46,512 nucleotides of DNA from a bacterium ADurb.Bin243 (GCA_002069765.1 MWBZ01000026.1:1-46512); one strand, 5' to 3'. Positions 25,432 through 34,210 are shown, numbered from the stretch's first letter. Program-made: numbers and translations. The notes: generated from the letters alone by a model not told the origin.

Positions 25432-26895
25432 TTATTTGCCGTAGAAAATTCTCATCAGCGACGTATAAACGGCCAGAGAAAGCGCCAGCCCGATGAACCA
25501 CGAATTATTTACGACTGCGCCGCCGAACGAACCGAAAACCAGATCCATTACGAAAGGGGTTACCGAGACGGCGTAGGCCAGATATGCCACGTAATTAACG
25601 CCGCCGCTGTAGCCGTAAAGTTTTGAATCGTCAGAATAAAGATCGTAAATGCTTAAATAACGCTTTTTGATTATATAGTAGTCGGCGATATAAAGCCCGG
25701 TAAGCGGCCCCAGAAAAGAGCCGTAAGTGCCCAGCCAGTTGAAAATATAGCCGGTAGGCTCGGCGTAAAGCTTCCATGGCATAATGATGAGCCCTATGAA
25801 GCCCGTTATTAAAACGCCGTACCTGTAAGGAATGTTTTGCGGGCTGAGGTTTGAAAAGATATTCGACGGCCCCACCACGTTAGCCGCTATATTTGTGGTT
25901 ATTATCGCTATAAAAACCAGTATGCCGCCTAAAAGGCTTAACCACGGCATTTTAAACGCCACCACCGTGTAAACCGGGTTCCATATCATTTCATTAAAGG
26001 CGATCATCGAACCGAGCGTTCCGAAAACCCCTACCATCGAAAAGAACGCCATGGCCGGCGGAAGCCCTATAAGCTGCCCCAGCGCCTGGTCTTTCTGGCT
26101 GCGGGCGAACCTTGTGAAATCGGAAATATTGAGCGCGAGCGGCGCCCAGTATGATATCATTGCGTTCAGCGACGGCAGAAAAAGCTCGCCGAAAGATTTC
26201 GTGGCCGAGGCGCGCAGCGGCGCGAACTTTTCGCCGGCGTTGAGCAGCGCCGAAAGCGAACCGGCGACGTAAATCGCCCATGCGGCTATCGCGACTCCTA
26301 TGGCGATAAGTATCGGTACGCAGTAAACTTCGAGCATCTTGACCGCTTCATGGCCGCGGTACGCGATTGCCAGATTCGCCGCCAGAAACAGCAGGAATAT
26401 TATAAATTTAGCCTGCGGGTAAAGCGCCAGCGCCGGAAAGAAGCCCGCAAACGCCATGTACATGAACTCGCCGCCTATCCAGCAGTTGATCCCGAACCAG
26501 CCGCAGGCGACCCCCGCGCGTAATAGCAAAGGCAGATGCGCCCCGCGCGTTCCAAAAGACGCGCGGCAGAAAACGGGATACGGTATTCCGTATTTTGTGC
26601 CCGCCGCCGCGATTAAAATCATGGGTATCAAAACTATAAGGTTGCCCAGAAATATAGTTAAAATCGCCTGCTGCCAGCTCATTCCGCTGGTGATAAGCCC
26701 GGACGAAAGCGTATATGTGGGTATGCATATGCTCATGCCCGCCCATAGCGAAGCTATATGCTTTTTGCTCCATGTGCGCTCTTCTATGCTTACCGGCTTG
26801 AGGTCTTCACTGTAAAGTGAATTGTTTTCTATGTTTTCACGGTGCGCGTCGGCCAGTTCGAAAAGGCCGTTTTCTTCTACCTGTCTGGAGCTCAT
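25432..26895 (-). CDS. NCS1-family nucleobase/hydantoin:cation symporter
   Basis: The 487-residue protein has about twelve transmembrane helices and the NCS1 hallmarks: SLWAGMSICIPTYTLSSGL at helix 1, the GTKYGIPYPVFCRASFG loop, and the RAGVACGWFGINCWIGGEF segment. Characterised members import uracil, cytosine, allantoin, hydantoins or thiamine precursors with Na+ or H+. The substrate here cannot be told, and no nucleobase-catabolism gene is adjacent. It stands alone between a convergent activator and a divergent transglutaminase gene. Confidence 0.9.
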   Translation of the reverse strand: MSSRQVEENGLFELADAHRENIENNSLYSEDLKPVSIEERTWSKKHIASLWAGMSICIPTYTLSSGLITSGMSWQQAILTIFLGNLIVLIPMILIAAAGTKYGIPYPVFCRASFGTRGAHLPLLLRAGVACGWFGINCWIGGEFMYMAFAGFFPALALYPQAKFIIFLLFLAANLAIAYRGHEAVKMLEVYCVPILIAIGVAIAAWAIYVAGSLSALLNAGEKFAPLRASATKSFGELFLPSLNAMISYWAPLALNISDFTRFARSQKDQALGQLIGLPPAMAFFSMVGVFGTLGSMIAFNEMIWNPVYTVVAFKMPWLSLLGGILVFIAIITTNIAANVVGPSNIFSNLSPQNIPYRYGVLITGFIGLIIMPWKLYAEPTGYIFNWLGTYGSFLGPLTGLYIADYYIIKKRYLSIYDLYSDDSKLYGYSGGVNYVAYLAYAVSVTPFVMDLVFGSFGGAVVNNSWFIGLALSLAVYTSLMRIFYGK

Positions 26896-27013
26896 TTTTG
26901 CAGTTCCTTATTCTAAAAATTTTTGGATTATTATAACATAAAAATTAACGATTATCGATAAAAAAAATCTTTTTTGTTTTTAATTATTTATGACCGGCAT
27001 GGCTTTTAATTTA

Positions 27014-27043
27014 TTGACACCTCCGCTTTGTTTGGTATATAAT
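27014..27043 (+). promoter_or_regulatory. Promoter of the transglutaminase operon
   Basis: A consensus TTGACA -35 (27014-27019), an 18-base spacer and a perfect TATAAT -10 (27038-27043) lie about 60 bases before the ATG at 27104. Confidence 0.65.
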
Positions 27044-27103
27044 GATAATGCGCCCGAGGTTTATGACTCGCGCGCGTTTGTATAAAATATACCGGAGGTT
27101 TTT

Positions 27104-28615
27104 ATGAAGTTAACGTCCAGGCTTAAAAGAGCTTCAACGCTCTTTATTTTTTTAGCTTTTTTACTTTCAACGGTATGCCCCGCTTTTGCGGCATCGGCCG
27201 ATACTTTTTCTAAAGCGTGCGAGCTCGAAAAGAACTCGTCTTACTTCAAGGCCGTTAAAATGTACGAACGCGCCGCAAGAGAAGCCGGCCGCGAAAATAA
27301 CGATGATATACTCGTTAAGTCCAACCATAGATTAAAACAAATCGAAAAAATATTCGTTACCTACCCATACGGCGAAGCCGAAGCTAAAAAACTCGCCGCC
27401 AGATCGTTTCGCGCGTTTGGCGACGGCGAGCGCGAATCGTGGTTTAAAACCGGTAAAATAAACGACTTCATACTTATCGACGGCAAACCCTATTATCAGC
27501 AGAATTTCATCGCCAACGTGCTTTTCCGCGACGACGACATTTATAAAAAAGTCGATAAAAGCAAAAGCAAACCCTGCGAAGCGCTTTATGATATCATATT
27601 CAGGCCCAGCGGCAAGAGCGTCTGCACCCCGCCTTCTATAACCAATATCAATCCCGTAGATTATCTTGGCGTCCAGACCCTTAAAGTGCCGCGCGGTAAA
27701 CTCCCCAAAACCGGCCTTCTGCAGATGTGGTTCCCGATGCCCATACTCAGCTCCGCGCAGGCCGACGTGCGCTTCATATCTTTCTCGCCGCAGAAATATT
27801 TGAAATCCCTGCCCAAACCCGATACCGACATAAGCCTTGCCTACTTCGAAGTGCCTCTGGCCGAACTCAAAGAAGACCTCGATATCGAAATCAAATTCAT
27901 GTACAAACGCTATGAACAGCGCTTCGTTATCGATCCCGCTAATTGCGGCGAATACGACGTCGAAAGCCCGCTTTATAAAAAATATACGCGCGATAATAAA
28001 AATACCGCCGTTACGCCCGAAATAAAAGCTAAAGCCCTCGAAATAACCGCCGGTGAAAAAAATCCGTACCTCGCCGCCCGTAAAATTTATTTTTACGTCC
28101 TCGACAATATAAAATACAGCCTTATGCCCCACCTGGCCCTCGGCGTTACCGGCATGCCCGAATCCGTTTACGTGCACCAGCGCGGTTACGGCGACTGCGG
28201 CGCGCAGAGCATGTATTTCGCGGCGCTCTGCCGCGCCGTCGGAATTCCCGCTAAATCCTCCGGCGGTTATCAGCTGATCCCCGGAATCGCAGGCCCACAT
28301 TTCTGGGCGGAGTTTTATCTTCCGAACTACGGCTGGGTGCCCGTTGATACTTCGGTGGCCCAGATCATCGACCGCTCCTACGGCGCTACCACGACCCAGA
28401 AGAAGCTTTTTAAAGAATACTTCTTCGGTAATATGGACCCGTACAGATACAACATACAGCGCGAAACCGACGCCGCTCTGTCGCCCGTTTCCGAAGACCC
28501 CGTGTTTTTGCCCCTGGCGGTTCAGATGCCGGTCGTCAATTTAAAAGGCTCCAGAACTAACATGGAATTTACACTCCTTGAATACTGGAAGCAGAATATC
28601 GAGCCGGTATATTAA
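27104..28615 (+). CDS. Exported transglutaminase-like cysteine peptidase
   Basis: The 503-residue protein has a signal peptide (cut near AFAASA, about residue 30). A helical N-terminal region starting FSKACELEKNSSYFKAVKMY could be a TPR-like helix pair. A transglutaminase core follows, with C365 (GYGDCGAQS), H399 (PHFWAEFY) and D415 (VPVDTS) as the triad. Bacterial proteins of this fold are usually peptidases or amidases, not cross-linkers. A ribosome site (GGAGG) precedes the ATG, and the gene has a strong promoter. It is followed by a VanX-type dipeptidase 33 bases later, which points to extracytoplasmic peptide or murein-fragment processing. Confidence 0.88.
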   Translation: MKLTSRLKRASTLFIFLAFLLSTVCPAFAASADTFSKACELEKNSSYFKAVKMYERAAREAGRENNDDILVKSNHRLKQIEKIFVTYPYGEAEAKKLAARSFRAFGDGERESWFKTGKINDFILIDGKPYYQQNFIANVLFRDDDIYKKVDKSKSKPCEALYDIIFRPSGKSVCTPPSITNINPVDYLGVQTLKVPRGKLPKTGLLQMWFPMPILSSAQADVRFISFSPQKYLKSLPKPDTDISLAYFEVPLAELKEDLDIEIKFMYKRYEQRFVIDPANCGEYDVESPLYKKYTRDNKNTAVTPEIKAKALEITAGEKNPYLAARKIYFYVLDNIKYSLMPHLALGVTGMPESVYVHQRGYGDCGAQSMYFAALCRAVGIPAKSSGGYQLIPGIAGPHFWAEFYLPNYGWVPVDTSVAQIIDRSYGATTTQKKLFKEYFFGNMDPYRYNIQRETDAALSPVSEDPVFLPLAVQMPVVNLKGSRTNMEFTLLEYWKQNIEPVY

Positions 28616-28648
28616 TAAACCACCGCTTTAAAAGAAAGGTTGATCTTA

Positions 28649-29734
28649 ATGAAAAATAAAACGAGGTTTTTTAACCTTTTAGTTTTTATATTTGCCGCGC
28701 TGGCTATATGCTTTGACGTATCTTCGCTGCCGGCTTTTCAGCCGGAACCCTCGTTCAATGAGGTTTTCGGCCAGGCGCCGCCCCGCCCCGCCGCCGATAT
28801 CGAAGCGCTGCTCGGAAGGTATGAAAATATTAACGACGCACGCGATTCCTTTATCGCTCTCGAAGACTCCGGAGTTTTAAAAATACTCCGCGACGGCAAG
28901 TATTATAACCTTTCAAAAATTAACGGCATGCGTTATTCCGCCGGCGATTCACTCCCCGGCGGGATCCGCTCCGTTGAATTTTACGCGCCCGTCAGAAGCG
29001 CCCGGTTCCATTGCGAAGTTAACGGAACTCTCTATAAACAGCTTGTTTACGGCTCCGAAAACGGCGGGACTTATAAAATAAAACCCCTCAAACCGATCGG
29101 CGAATTAAAACGCGCCGCGCTTTCCGCCGGGCCGCCGCGCGAAGCCGACGCCACATGCGAATCTGAACTCGTGGACCTTAAAAACCTCGGCGGTAACCTG
29201 ATCTTTGATATCCGCTACGCCACCGAAAATAACTTCATGGGCGCTAAATTTTATGACTCGCCCGGCGCGTTTTTACAGAAACCGGCGGCTTACGGCCTTT
29301 TATATGTCGCCCGCTCGCTCGAACGCCACGGACTCGCCATGATAGTTTACGACGCTTACAGACCCTGGTACGTCACTAAAATGTTTTACGACGCGACGCC
29401 TGCCGCGCAGAAAAATTTCGTGGCCGACCCGTCGAAAGGCTCGCGCCATAATCGCGGCACGGCAGTGGATGTCGGCCTTTACGATCTCAAAACCGGAAAG
29501 TTGATCGAAATGGGCAGCGGCTACGACGAATTCAGCGAACGCGCTTCGCCTAAATTCGAAGGCGCTACCTCTAACGCCCGCTGGCACAGAAAACTTTTAG
29601 AACGCTATATGAACAAGGCCGGCTTTACAGTTTACGAAGACGAATGGTGGCATTTCGATTATAAACTCGGCATAGTTAAATACCCGTTGATGAACGAAAC
29701 TTTCGAAAAATTAACGGCTGGTAAAATCAAATAA
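28649..29734 (+). CDS. D-Ala-D-Ala dipeptidase, VanX/DdpX family (M15D), exported
   Basis: The ATG at 28649, 9 bases after AAAGG, is preferred to the TTG at 28640, which would touch the ribosome site. The 361-residue protein has a signal peptide, about 130 residues not found in plain VanX (about 200 residues), and a complete M15D domain. The zinc site is H267 and D274 in SRHNRGTAVD and H335 in EWWH, with catalytic E332 and the family's YDAYRPW. VanX/DdpX cleave D-Ala-D-Ala. Export suggests murein-peptide recycling rather than vancomycin resistance; no vanH, vanA or vanRS is present. Confidence 0.88.
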   Translation: MKNKTRFFNLLVFIFAALAICFDVSSLPAFQPEPSFNEVFGQAPPRPAADIEALLGRYENINDARDSFIALEDSGVLKILRDGKYYNLSKINGMRYSAGDSLPGGIRSVEFYAPVRSARFHCEVNGTLYKQLVYGSENGGTYKIKPLKPIGELKRAALSAGPPREADATCESELVDLKNLGGNLIFDIRYATENNFMGAKFYDSPGAFLQKPAAYGLLYVARSLERHGLAMIVYDAYRPWYVTKMFYDATPAAQKNFVADPSKGSRHNRGTAVDVGLYDLKTGKLIEMGSGYDEFSERASPKFEGATSNARWHRKLLERYMNKAGFTVYEDEWWHFDYKLGIVKYPLMNETFEKLTAGKIK

Positions 29735-29757
29735 TTTCCAAAAAGCAAGGCGGTCAT

Positions 29758-30405
29758 ATGAAAATTTTCAAAGTAATAGTGGCGCTCAAGACGCCTTCAG
29801 AAAAGGGCCTGAACGCCGACTTCCGCAAACGGTCGAAAGACATATTCGACGCCGCGGATTTCTTCAACAATAAATTCGCACGCTGGAATAAACGCATATT
29901 CATAACCGATATCGATAACAGCAAGATATATATGCTTCTCATCAAAGAAGCGGGCGCCGACGCGGCCGTCATATCGCCGCTCGAAATAGGCGTATTTTCA
30001 AGATTTCTTTACCATGACAGGAAATGGGCCGAATTTTCCAGCGAACAGTCCAAACTTTTTAAATCGGTCATGTTCAACGAAATCGACGCCGCCGAAGCGC
30101 TTCATATTGTGGATGAAAGCCCGATCGAAAAAGGCGACCGCGAAGGCGTGACCGAACTTCTTAAAACAGCCGAAACCCATGCGGCCCCGGCTCCGCAGGC
30201 CGACTCCGCGGAACGCTCCGTAGAGGCCGGCGAAGAAACCGCCTCCGGATTTTCTTCGGGCAGACAAACCCAAATATCCGACGAACTGGCCGTGAAAACC
30301 TTTCAATTCCTTCTGGATACGCAGTATATAGGCAAAAGCAGCCCCGAAAAACGCAGGGCCGTAAATAATATCAAATCCATACTGACCGAATGGCTGGAAA
30401 AATAA
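29758..30405 (+). CDS. Hypothetical soluble protein
   Basis: The 215-residue protein has an N-terminal domain of about 120 residues with alternating beta/alpha character (MKIFKVIVALKTPSEKGL, RIFITDIDNSKIYMLL). An Ala/Glu-rich linker (about 135-180) and a C-terminal helical segment (LDTQYIGKSSPEKRRAVNNI) follow. No signal peptide or catalytic motif is seen, and I do not recognise it. It lies 23 bases after the dipeptidase stop and is likely the last gene of the transglutaminase operon. Confidence 0.7.
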   Translation: MKIFKVIVALKTPSEKGLNADFRKRSKDIFDAADFFNNKFARWNKRIFITDIDNSKIYMLLIKEAGADAAVISPLEIGVFSRFLYHDRKWAEFSSEQSKLFKSVMFNEIDAAEALHIVDESPIEKGDREGVTELLKTAETHAAPAPQADSAERSVEAGEETASGFSSGRQTQISDELAVKTFQFLLDTQYIGKSSPEKRRAVNNIKSILTEWLEK

Positions 30406-30434
30406 AACCCCGATTATTCCATTTAAATATCCTG

Positions 30435-30750
30435 TTTTTTGATAAGGGAAGGCAAGGTGCCGATGGCCCCTTCCTTCCCTTAAAATCCCTTCCAACCCCT
30501 AAACTGCCTGACGCTTTATTGCCTTGCGGCGACTGCTTTTCTGACGCGGCTTTAATTCGGTTTGCTTTTCTCTTTTTTTTGTTTTACTTTATTTAGCCTT
30601 TCTTTCTCTCTTCTCTCTTTTTCTATAAAATTTCTACTCAACTTTACTCTGCTCTAATTTATTATTTCTTTTTCTCAAATCTACTCCGCTCATCTCTGTT
30701 TTTTTATTTTGCAGACGCGCGCTTCGCTCGCGTCTGCGCAGCAATTATGG
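30435..30750 (+). repeat. Two-hairpin intergenic element, copy E2
   Basis: It matches E1 (15221-15445). Hairpin 1 at 30444-30481 keeps its stem although its sequence differs, including a C-G pair changed to A-T. A conserved AAAATCCCTTCCAACCCCT stretch and GCCTGACGCTTTATT follow. An expanded C/T-rich tract (about 30,556-30,710) then leads to hairpin 2 at 30711-30737, identical to that of E1. With the promoter and the copy D repeat it accounts for the 690 gene-free bases at 30406-31097. Confidence 0.7.
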
Positions 30751-30906
30751 CGTTCAGTAAATTGAAATTATGGTTTTATGGTAAGCGTTTTAATTATGCC
30801 GCCTGATGTGGGAGCTTTTGGGTATAAAGGAATGCATTGATAAATCAACTTAAAACAGAAGGGGGTAATAATATTTAAAAAAGGGTAAAAATATTTTTGA
30901 ATATTA

Positions 30907-30935
30907 TTGACTTTTTTATAATATTTTGCTAAAAT
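30907..30935 (+). promoter_or_regulatory. Promoter of the nuclease-TPR operon
   Basis: A TTGACT -35 (30907-30912), a 17-base spacer and a TAAAAT -10 (30930-30935). The copy D repeat lies between it and the ATG at 31098, so it would be transcribed as part of a leader of about 155 bases. Confidence 0.5.
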
Positions 30936-30949
30936 TAAAAGTAGGTAGA

Positions 30950-31066
30950 ATATTTTTATATTTTATATATAAAGCTCGCAGGGCGATCCCCAACCTTAAC
31001 TATTCATTATTCACTATTCACTGTACACTATTCACTAATACCTGCCCGCATGAAATAAAAATGAGT
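30950..31066 (+). repeat. Dispersed intergenic repeat, copy D (partial)
   Basis: It shares ATTTTATATATAAAGCTCGC with copy B, then the hairpin core with one mismatch (GCTCGCAGGGCGATC, 30974-30988), the TATTCACT-type microrepeats and the right end (CCCGCATGAAAT). Order and orientation relative to the preceding two-hairpin element match those of E1 and copy C. Confidence 0.65.
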
Positions 31067-31097
31067 CTTATTTTATAATTTAAAAAGGGGTGATAAT

Positions 31098-32213
31098 ATG
31101 CAAGGCGTTGTTGAAAACATTACCGTATTTTTGGAGTCTGCGGGGCTATGCAAGCTTATGAAGCTCGGGATAATCAACGGTGAAAAGCTTATTCTTACTG
31201 GCGCGAGCGTTGCGCCGCTTATGGCTTTTATGGAGCAGAAAGGCGTTTCCGGGCTGGAATTCGGCGAAGACTGGTCGCTGGAGTCCGGCGGCGTTTTCGT
31301 AAACCGTTATGGCGGCCATGACGAACCGGTTAAGCTAACATCGGTTTCTTCTATGGGTGAGGTATTTAGAGGGGCCAACAGGCGCATTAATCCCTTTTAC
31401 TGCAAGAAACCTGGCGGCTTGAACCCGTCCGGGCGCCCCGAACTCCCGGGCTCTGCAGCCCGCGCCTTTCGCGCAACCGATCTCGAGCGCGCCGGTGAAA
31501 TGAACGATATGATAAACTCGCTGCCGCTTAACAGGAAAGAACGCTACTGGACTTCATGCGTATTTCCGAATATAGTCTGCGGCGGCCGTTTCAGCCGTCT
31601 GCATATTTTTCTTAAAATGGCCGGCGTTCCGGATAAATTTATCAAAACTGAATATTCGAATTCTGAAATATGTTTCTACACCGAATATTCGCTCAAAGAA
31701 TCCGCCCTGGATTGGCGGGAAGTATGGCATATAAAGCGCGACACGCCGGATATCGTTATATTGCTGCGCGCGGCGTGCGGCGAAAAATTCCTGGTGGTGG
31801 TCGAGGCGAAGATGTACGACTACGTGACGGCGTCCGATCTCGCCGCCCAGATGCGCAGGCAGATGCCTGTTATAAATACTATCATGGAGCGCAACGCCAT
31901 GCCGCCCGAAAACTTTGCGCATGTCGGCCTTATTCTTTCTCCTACGGCTGAATTTGAAGCCGGATTGCTGGCCGAATTAACCGGCGCCCCCCGCGGCGAG
32001 GGAAGCGCGCCTGACTATGAAGAAGGATTGCGTCCGGCGGGCTGCAATCCTTCGCGGGTAAGGCTTATCGGCTGGAAAGATATACTTGACGCCTACCGGG
32101 AGCTCGAAGGCGATTATTTTTATGAGATGCTGAAGGTCGCCTGCGCTAACCCGCAGCTTGCGGTCACGCTGGAGGCTTATTTAAAAAGAAAGCCCGCGGG
32201 CGGAAGAAGGTGA
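31098..32213 (+). CDS. FVNR domain fused to a PD-(D/E)XK nuclease-like domain
   Basis: The 371-residue protein has two parts. Residues 1-105 contain a domain with GVFVNRYG, MGEVF and NRRINPF that recurs twice in the product of the gene at 35989. I do not recognise it as a named family. Residues about 130-370 show a PD-(D/E)XK-like pattern: acidic FYTEYSLKES, then P217-D218, then E236-A-K238 at the end of a hydrophobic strand (FLVVVEAK), as in restriction-type nucleases. Cleavage of DNA is inferred, not shown. The ribosome site is GGGGTGAT. It is first in an operon with a TPR protein 7 bases downstream. Confidence 0.75.
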   Translation: MQGVVENITVFLESAGLCKLMKLGIINGEKLILTGASVAPLMAFMEQKGVSGLEFGEDWSLESGGVFVNRYGGHDEPVKLTSVSSMGEVFRGANRRINPFYCKKPGGLNPSGRPELPGSAARAFRATDLERAGEMNDMINSLPLNRKERYWTSCVFPNIVCGGRFSRLHIFLKMAGVPDKFIKTEYSNSEICFYTEYSLKESALDWREVWHIKRDTPDIVILLRAACGEKFLVVVEAKMYDYVTASDLAAQMRRQMPVINTIMERNAMPPENFAHVGLILSPTAEFEAGLLAELTGAPRGEGSAPDYEEGLRPAGCNPSRVRLIGWKDILDAYRELEGDYFYEMLKVACANPQLAVTLEAYLKRKPAGGRR

Positions 32214-32220
32214 AGTTATT

Positions 32221-33660
32221 ATGGGCGATTCAGAATTTTTAGACAGGCTCGATGAATATTTTCAGACCCCTCACGGAGAGGGCGCCGCTCAAAACGATCC
32301 CGCCGATGAACCGGTCCCTTCGATAAGTGAACTTTCTGCTCTTGCAGCCTCGCGTATTGACGAATTTGCCGGCTCGAGCGCCGACCGAGCGCGTGCGCTG
32401 CTCGAAGAAGCCTGGCGTGAGTATGACGCCGGCCGTTTCGAGCAGGCGCTTAAATTAATAGAATCGGCGCTCATAACTTTCGTGCGCGGCGGCGCGGTGG
32501 ACAAAGCCGGCATTGCTACCGCATTTTACTCGGCGGCATATATCCATATTGAGAACGGGAGCTTCGAAGAAGCGTTAAAGGCCCTCGACGACTCAGAAAT
32601 GTGGCGTGACGCAGCCGGCGCGGCGTCCGACCTGGATAGTAGCGAAAGCGTTCAAAAATATATGATATTAAAAAAGCGCGCGGCCGCGCATTGCGCCCTT
32701 AAAGAATATGCCGGCGCGTGCGAAGACATGCGTCTTGCGCTGATCGAGATATTGAAGGCGCGCGGTCTCAACGATCCGGCCGTCGCCGATTATTATTGCT
32801 GCTACGGCCGTTATTTGTTGGAGGCCGACAGATATGAAGAAGCGTTCCGCCAGTTAAACAGCGCGATATCCGTTTATGAGGGCTTAATTGAAAAGCACGG
32901 CTATGCGGCGGTGGAGCATTCGGGCAATATTCCGCCAAAACCCTTTTCGGCGGTTTCTTTTCCATATGCCGATCTTCGCGAAGCCTATGAGCTCGCTTTT
33001 CTTGCCTGCGCCGAGCTGGGCTGGTACGGCATGGCGATCTCTTATAACGCCGATCTGAAGCGCCATACGATAGAGTGCGGCATTAACGATCCCGAGGTAT
33101 TCGCTTCTATCGAAAACACCGGCGGCTCTTCACTTATGTGTGTAACCGACTATCGCGGCGCCTTAGAAGCGTTCAGCGCGGCGTCCGGCCTGCTTGCGGA
33201 TATGCCGTCTTCGCCTGGCCGCGACATTCTGCTTGCCGATGCATACAAAGGCATTGCCGAAGCCGCAATCGCCATTAGCGAAACCGGTGCGGCGGAAACT
33301 TATCTGCCTCTCGCCGCCGAATTATACCTGGGCCTGATATCCGATGATAACGTGAGGCCCCTGCGCGATTTATTGAGCATTTGCGACGCGTATTCAAACG
33401 CGCTTGACGATCATGAAACTACTCTAAAACTTTACTGCCGTGCTATCGCAACTGCCGGCGAGCGCGGCGTTACCAATGCGCTTTACATGGGCCGGCTCCA
33501 CTATTCGGCCGGGCTCGAGTTCGCCGCCTATGGCGCGATGCGGGGCGCGCGAGAACATTTCCGTCTGTCTATTGAATATTACGAAAAATGCGGCCGGGCG
33601 GACCTCGCCGAAAGGTCACGGAACGAATATGTACAGATACCAGATGATGAAGCGATTTAA
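32221..33660 (+). CDS. TPR-repeat protein
   Basis: The 479-residue soluble acidic protein is built of helical pairs with the TPR spacing. Examples are AWREYDAGRFEQALKLIESA near 62, YIHIENGSFEEALKALDDSE near 100, GRYLLEADRYEEAFRQLNSA near 200, and a final YSAGLEFAAYGAMRGAREHF. It has no enzyme domain and is likely an adaptor for the nuclease encoded immediately upstream (7-base gap, with its ribosome site inside the end of that gene). TPR proteins paired with nucleases are common in defence loci; the target here is unknown. Confidence 0.8.
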   Translation: MGDSEFLDRLDEYFQTPHGEGAAQNDPADEPVPSISELSALAASRIDEFAGSSADRARALLEEAWREYDAGRFEQALKLIESALITFVRGGAVDKAGIATAFYSAAYIHIENGSFEEALKALDDSEMWRDAAGAASDLDSSESVQKYMILKKRAAAHCALKEYAGACEDMRLALIEILKARGLNDPAVADYYCCYGRYLLEADRYEEAFRQLNSAISVYEGLIEKHGYAAVEHSGNIPPKPFSAVSFPYADLREAYELAFLACAELGWYGMAISYNADLKRHTIECGINDPEVFASIENTGGSSLMCVTDYRGALEAFSAASGLLADMPSSPGRDILLADAYKGIAEAAIAISETGAAETYLPLAAELYLGLISDDNVRPLRDLLSICDAYSNALDDHETTLKLYCRAIATAGERGVTNALYMGRLHYSAGLEFAAYGAMRGAREHFRLSIEYYEKCGRADLAERSRNEYVQIPDDEAI

Positions 33661-33755
33661 TCATATGAAGGCAAATTTAGTGAATTAGCGCAAACTTTTC
33701 GTATTCATGTTATTGCCATTTCCGGCTATTACAAATATGATGAGGAGGTATTTAT

Positions 33756-34145
33756 ATGGTAACGCTGTTTGATTTTATATGGGTATACGTCAAATCGATG
33801 ATTTTTATTATCGCCGTCATCTTTATATGCGGCAACTATGCTTTAGAAAATCCCTATATCGCGATCCTTGGACCTATAATTGGATTTGCACCGCTTTACG
33901 TCAAGTTATACCGGCAGCAAATCCAGGCAAAGCAAAAAGAAAAACTGGACGTGCTAAAACGTCAGTACGAAGAGCAGAAGCGGATTGAGCTTGAGAAAGA
34001 AGAAAGACGGCAGGCGAAACTAAGAGAAAGAGCGCTAAGCGAAATGAGAAGCGAAATGCTGTTCCGGAAGATGAACATGTTCCAATTATTAATGGAATTA
34101 AGAAAACGCATCGCGAGGATTGAAAGTCAGGAAGACGGCAGATAG
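33756..34145 (+). CDS. Small membrane-anchored coiled-coil protein
   Basis: The 129-residue protein has two hydrophobic segments (about 5-27 and 33-50) followed by a long charged coiled coil (QQIQAKQKEKLDVLKRQYEE onward). It has a strong ribosome site (GAGGAGG). I do not recognise it. The hairpin-like membrane anchor with a cytoplasmic helical tail could tether or oligomerise another component. It lies 95 bases after the TPR gene on the same strand, so it may belong to the nuclease operon. Confidence 0.65.
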   Translation: MVTLFDFIWVYVKSMIFIIAVIFICGNYALENPYIAILGPIIGFAPLYVKLYRQQIQAKQKEKLDVLKRQYEEQKRIELEKEERRQAKLRERALSEMRSEMLFRKMNMFQLLMELRKRIARIESQEDGR

Positions 34146-34181
34146 CATATAAAAAAATATCAAATCTACTTAAACTATTAT

Positions 34182-34210
34182 TTGACAAATAAATTTATAA
34201 TTGATAAAAT
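34182..34210 (+). promoter_or_regulatory. Promoter of the DCD-AAA+ gene
   Basis: A consensus TTGACA -35 (34182-34187), a 17-base spacer and a TAAAAT -10 (34205-34210). The ATG at 34236 and its GGGGTGG ribosome site follow directly, which argues against translation starting upstream of this element. Confidence 0.65.

Noticed and set aside
27332-28300. 322-residue minus-strand frame opposite the transglutaminase gene
   Set aside because: It has no family features and lies wholly antisense to a gene with an intact catalytic triad.
28649-29734. VanX as part of a vancomycin-resistance cluster
   Set aside because: No vanH, ligase or two-component vanRS genes are adjacent, and the protein has an export signal, unlike resistance VanX.
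1532-31066. Spaced repeats as a CRISPR array
   Set aside because: The four copies are thousands of bases apart and in different orientations; the internal short repeats lack unique spacers and no cas gene is present.
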